Positions 4,215 to 5,398 of a stretch of DNA of 5,398 nt are shown here, piece by piece. The DNA is taken from positions 1 to 5,398 of the forward strand of contig CAZRZO010000016.1 of NCBI GenBank assembly GCA_964604635.1, written 5' to 3'. The DNA is from JAJZMY01 sp964604635. GTDB lineage: Archaea; Micrarchaeota; Micrarchaeia; Micrarchaeales; Micrarchaeaceae. Under the pieces are notes generated by a model that saw only the letters and a list, made by a program, of their open reading frames with translations, was not told where the DNA came from and did not search any database. Position 1 is the first letter of the stretch, and every line of letters starts with the position of its first letter. The position numbers and the translations under genes were made by a program.

Positions 4215-4619
4215 TCATTTTTTATTTTTTCTTGAAAATTTATCTTTAAATTTAATATAGAACTTTGGTGCGTGGATAAATAGTAATGTTGCAATATCTA
4301 AAATATCGTTTGAAAAGAATTTGGCTCCGGGGTGACGTTCTTCAATATTTTGTGATATTTGTTGTAGTATTAGTTTTTCATTTTCACTATAAATTATTGG
4401 TTGGTCTTCATTAACATCAAAATTAATTTTACCCTCGATTATTGGAATAATTAAATTTTCTTGAAGAAGATATAATCTATTCATAGGTTCTTTTTCTTCT
4501 TCTTTTTCTTCATCGGTTTTTTTATCTTCTTCTTTTTGCTGGTCCTGAAATTCTTTCTGTAATTGCTCTTGCTCCGGAAGAAAATCCTTTTGATTTTCAA
4601 CCTCGATTTGTTCTTTCAT
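4215..4619 (-). CDS. 134-aa protein with acidic Glu/Gln/Lys-rich N-terminus
   Basis: Residues 1-45 are almost entirely Glu, Gln, Lys and Asp, probably disordered or coiled-coil. A more ordered part follows (49-100), and then an amphipathic, hydrophobic segment (106-124, ILDIATLLFIHAPKFYIKF) with a basic tail KDKFSRKNKK. The ordered part has no motif I recognise. The start ATG is preceded by TGAGGATATT, the one clear GAGG-type ribosome site in the window, which overlaps the stop of the 101-aa gene. Its own TGA overlaps an ATGATG at the head of the ATPase gene. Position directly before the ATPase suggests a packaging or vertex accessory role, but that is guilt by association. Confidence 0.7.
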   Translation of the reverse strand: MKEQIEVENQKDFLPEQEQLQKEFQDQQKEEDKKTDEEKEEEKEPMNRLYLLQENLIIPIIEGKINFDVNEDQPIIYSENEKLILQQISQNIEERHPGAKFFSNDILDIATLLFIHAPKFYIKFKDKFSRKNKK

Positions 4620-4626
4620 AATATCC

Positions 4627-4932
4627 TCAATCTAAAACAACAAATGGATAATCTCCGTCTTTATCATCGGTTTCTAATTCTAAATCTATTATAGGTTCAC
4701 CATATTTTTTAATAAATCTTGCATATTTTGATTTTTCGTTTGTTCGTATTTGTGGTGTAATATCTAAAATTAAATCTGCACCATTTTCACATTTTAGGAC
4801 TATTGCTTTATGTTTTTTTATTAAATTTACTTGGAATGTATCTTTCGTCTCTAAAATCTTGTTCCAATATTTTTCATTTGGAATTAAATTTTCTAATGTG
4901 TCATAATTTATTTTTTCTATTGTTGTTTTCAT
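4627..4932 (-). CDS. 101-aa protein of unknown function
   Basis: A soluble-looking protein with mixed helix and strand pattern: a Lys/Glu-rich N-terminal part, a strand-like KAIVLKCENGADLILDI (about 42-58), and an acidic C-terminus (LELETDDKDGDYPFVVLD). No membrane segment, no Cys motif and no recognised family. The start ATG has AAGTGA four bases upstream, identical through AAGTGAAAATATG to the three-TM gene's start. It begins 13 bp after the one-TM gene and ends 7 bp before the acidic protein, so it belongs to the same operon as the packaging ATPase. Confidence 0.7.
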   Translation of the reverse strand: MKTTIEKINYDTLENLIPNEKYWNKILETKDTFQVNLIKKHKAIVLKCENGADLILDITPQIRTNEKSKYARFIKKYGEPIIDLELETDDKDGDYPFVVLD

Positions 4933-4945
4933 ATTTTCACTTTTT

Positions 4946-5335
4946 TTATTTGTTTTTAAATAGTTCTTTGTTCAATTGGTCTAAAACCAATTCTTGAACT
5001 TTTTTATTTACTACTTCACTTTTCTGTAAAGTATTTTCTATTATTTTTTTACTTTTATTTTTCATAATATTTTTTATATTTTGTTGAATATATTCTTGCG
5101 TTGTTGCATCTTCTCCGGTTATTTTATTAACTATCATATTAATAAAATCCAATGGATTTTGGCTTGGAATATGCAAATCCCAACCATTGTTTGTAAACCC
5201 AACTGAGTAATCTTTGCTATTTGCTTTTGGCATAAACTTGTAAATTAAACCTGTTTTTACTACAATAAAAACTATAATCCATTCCAGACCAATAACTAAA
5301 AATCCAAATATTACAAAGTTTATATAATTAATCAT
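4946..5335 (-). CDS. 129-aa protein with one N-terminal membrane helix
   Basis: A hydrophobic segment at about 7-26 (FVIFGFLVIGLEWIIVFIVV) begins almost at the start, with a Glu (18) inside it. Residues 35-65 are polar with Gly, Asn, Trp and Pro, and 66-129 are helical and Lys/Glu/Gln-rich (about 64 residues), like an extended coiled-coil tail. No signal-peptidase site is evident, so the helix is probably an anchor. It may be a virion-membrane protein, linking the membrane to the shell or to the packaging vertex; no family recognised. The ATG at 5335 has AAGTGA just upstream. It is the first complete gene at the right, preceded by the second copy of the 32-bp hairpin repeat. Confidence 0.72.
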   Translation of the reverse strand: MINYINFVIFGFLVIGLEWIIVFIVVKTGLIYKFMPKANSKDYSVGFTNNGWDLHIPSQNPLDFINMIVNKITGEDATTQEYIQQNIKNIMKNKSKKIIENTLQKSEVVNKKVQELVLDQLNKELFKNK

Positions 5336-5363
5336 ATTTTTTCACTTTATAAGTTAAAAAATG

Positions 5364-5395
5364 TATCTTGAATTTGATTAGCAAATTCAAGTTCA
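5364..5395. repeat. 32-bp repeat copy 2, hairpin and possible terminator
   Basis: Identical to 83-114. The hairpin arms are at 5367-5376 and 5382-5391 with loop ATTAG. On the minus strand a run of six T (5361-5356) follows the stem after five bases, so in this copy the hairpin could act as a terminator for a gene lying to the right. A minus-strand TGA at 5393-5395 directly abuts the stem, as the capsid gene's TGA does at 187-189, and may be that gene's stop. Confidence 0.85.
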
Positions 5396-5398
5396 TAA

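Noticed and set aside
4803..4997. Plus-strand 64-codon frame rich in Leu/Phe
   Set aside because: Spans two supported minus-strand genes and the gap between them; no start signal.
83..5395. The end repeats as proof of a complete circular 5.3-kb genome
   Set aside because: The 32-bp copies are not at the exact ends and their flanks differ, so they are not an assembly overlap. Joining the ends would also stop the left-edge gene after one more codon.

Overview
The window looks like the structural (virion) module of a small, very AT-rich tailless icosahedral virus or provirus of the double-jelly-roll (DJR, Varidnaviria-type) kind. Two genes carry this reading. One is a 356-residue Ser/Thr/Asn- and beta-rich protein with the size and texture of a DJR major capsid protein (187-1257). 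The other is a 198-residue FtsK/HerA/A32-like ATPase with clear Walker A and Walker B motifs (3613-4209), the usual genome-packaging partner of such capsids. Three small membrane proteins, a FkbM-type methyltransferase and several small basic or low-complexity proteins surround them.

All genes lie on the minus strand and are read from right to left. The order is: one-TM protein (5335), 101-aa unknown, acidic E/Q/K-rich protein, packaging ATPase, FkbM methyltransferase, charged coiled-coil-like protein, small Cys protein (ends 2382). After a 125-bp gap come a two-TM protein and a 60-aa basic protein with an internal duplication. After a 114-bp hairpin-rich gap come a 51-aa basic protein, a three-TM protein and the capsid protein. 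A 138-bp gap packed with hairpins follows, and then a gene that runs off the left edge after 16 codons. Within blocks the genes are a few bases apart or overlap; hairpins sit in the larger gaps.

Host: the sequence is roughly three-quarters A+T. Many starts are preceded at short distance by AGTGA or GATGAT, resembling the GGTGAT part of the anti-Shine-Dalgarno complement that archaea often use, and some gaps hold TATA-like boxes. An archaeal host is the best guess, but it is inferred; an AT-rich bacterial host (FLiP-like or other DJR phage) cannot be excluded. Several starts are placed a few codons downstream of the longest open frame because this recurring ribosome-site pattern points to the inner ATG.

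The most unusual feature is a family of short, perfect, AT-rich inverted repeats, mostly with 5-nt loops, confined to the gaps. Several occur as matched pairs at distant gaps, and one 32-bp copy is repeated exactly near the two ends of the window (83-114 and 5364-5395). No replication protein, integrase, tRNA or CRISPR array is visible, so the window is probably only part of the element.
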